64,000 nt of DNA. Origin: Arbacia lixula (Eukaryota; Echinodermata; Echinoidea; Arbacioida; Arbaciidae). A program made the position numbers and the translations under genes. Shown in pieces: positions 63,441 to 64,000 of this stretch. The DNA lies in NCBI GenBank assembly GCA_963669155.1, contig OZ022576.1, forward strand, positions 16,778,035-16,842,034, given 5' to 3'. The number at the start of each line of letters is the position of its first letter. Position 1 is the stretch's first letter. The notes beneath the pieces were generated by a model that worked only from the letters and a program-made list of their open reading frames with translations, had not been told where the DNA came from and did not search any database.

Positions 63441-63803
63441 CACTTTTCTGTATTTTTACTGAGAAAATTTCTAACAGTGTACATTGAGAAGACAAAAGAG
63501 AGTAGAAAGACAATCCTGTTCAATTAATATAATCTAATTAATCCTAAGGAGTGCAGTTGTTTTTTTATTCAATGAATACAGCGACATATTAAAGTTGCAA
63601 AGCAAGCTATTACATCATCGAATTTACACGTGGCAACCTGATTACAAAATACAAATCACGTACCTTTAAATGGATGAATTAAAGTCAAAATCCACTTTTA
63701 TATTTGGCATGATGCAATTTAATTAAAGGCAACGCAAAGCCGTGGTAGGATAATGACACCTATTGTCAAGGACCACGGTCCTGTTCTCGTTTGATTCCAG
63801 GAT

Positions 63804-63962
63804 TTTACGGCCACCGCACACCACACGATTTTGCAGTCGTAAAGACCTACGCCTGGAGATATGACGTCATATTCTTGCACAAATGCTATGACCGGGTCCT
63901 GCGATTCAGCCAATAGCAGAGTCATACGACTGATTGGATTGTGTCGTCTACGGTGGCCTTTA
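63804..63962. mobile_element. MITE copy 2, carrying a CRE palindrome
   Basis: Same family as 48973-49140. Ends tttacggccaccgcacaccacac / gtgtcgtctacggtggccttta are inverted repeats. TGACGTCA at 63862-63869 lies within atatgacgtcatat, a 14-base palindrome. The - strand frame across it is not a gene. Confidence 0.75.
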
Positions 63963-64000
63963 GACAAATCAATTCTTTTTTAAGAATTCTGCGACCCTCA

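Larger units (their letters stand above)
61224..63481. mobile_element. Composite non-autonomous element with TACACTGTTA ends and three internal tandem arrays
   Basis: TACACTGTTA at 61224-61233 faces TAACAGTGTA at 63472-63481. Between them: four copies of an about 246-bp unit (centred on ttatgcttacagaccccatg at about 61366, 61612, 61863, 62105), an accagtagaa minisatellite (62290-62650), an aataggataggat repeat (62930-62985) and three copies of an about 130-bp unit (atttatcacacacagattgtctgt...cgataagaattatgcagtaaa...aggagttctcgaga). No transposase frame seen. Confidence 0.65.
60761..64000. other. Upstream flank of the 60-kb gene, mostly repeats
   Basis: Up to about 61200 is unique, moderately GC-rich sequence. 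Then comes a composite element (61224-63481), AT-rich spacer and a MITE (63804-63962). No coding region is supported. Confidence 0.75.

Overview
This is animal nuclear DNA. The genes are interrupted by introns with GT/AG borders and long non-coding stretches, and the window carries many AG/TC, CA and AGT microsatellites, fold-back elements and short inverted-repeat elements. The dispersed tacatgtacatgta-type motifs, the 'gttgcataaaact...' palindromic element and the invertebrate-style single CNC-bZIP gene suggest a marine deuterostome invertebrate, most likely an echinoderm. That placement is an inference; only 'non-vertebrate bilaterian' is firm.

Layout. (1) Positions 1-7993, + strand: the last six coding exons of an FYCO1-like autophagy adaptor, covering the FYVE finger, a FDII LC3-interaction motif and the GOLD domain. 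Its RUN and coiled-coil parts lie left of the window. (2) Positions 7994-15487: a tail-to-tail spacer with 3' UTR material, a very long GA microsatellite and a 30-bp-class minisatellite. (3) Positions 15488-27748, - strand: a complete CNC-bZIP gene (NFE2L/cap'n'collar/SKN-1 family) with three shared exons and two mutually exclusive first coding exons. One makes a 777-residue ER-anchored NRF1-like protein and the other a 613-residue soluble NRF2-like protein. (4) Positions 27.8-60.1 kb: gene-sparse DNA with mobile-element debris, microsatellites, candidate conserved islands, many TGACGTCA sites and a few orphan exon candidates. (5) Positions 60110-60616, - strand: a first coding exon rich in Tyr, Pro and His, with a TATA box upstream; the gene is not recognised. 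(6) Positions 61.2-63.5 kb: a composite repetitive element, followed by a second copy of a CRE-bearing inverted-repeat element.

The main biological message is that one invertebrate gene can encode both arms of the vertebrate CNC stress response. These are the ER/proteasome-recovery arm (NRF1) and the KEAP1/oxidative-stress arm (NRF2), chosen by promoter. The exon phases and the predicted lengths (777 and 613 aa, against 772 and 605 aa in human NRF1 and NRF2) support this. FYCO1 and NFE2L are adjacent but have no evident operational link. Exon borders were assigned by eye from splice consensus, reading frame and family knowledge. No alignment or transcript search was run.
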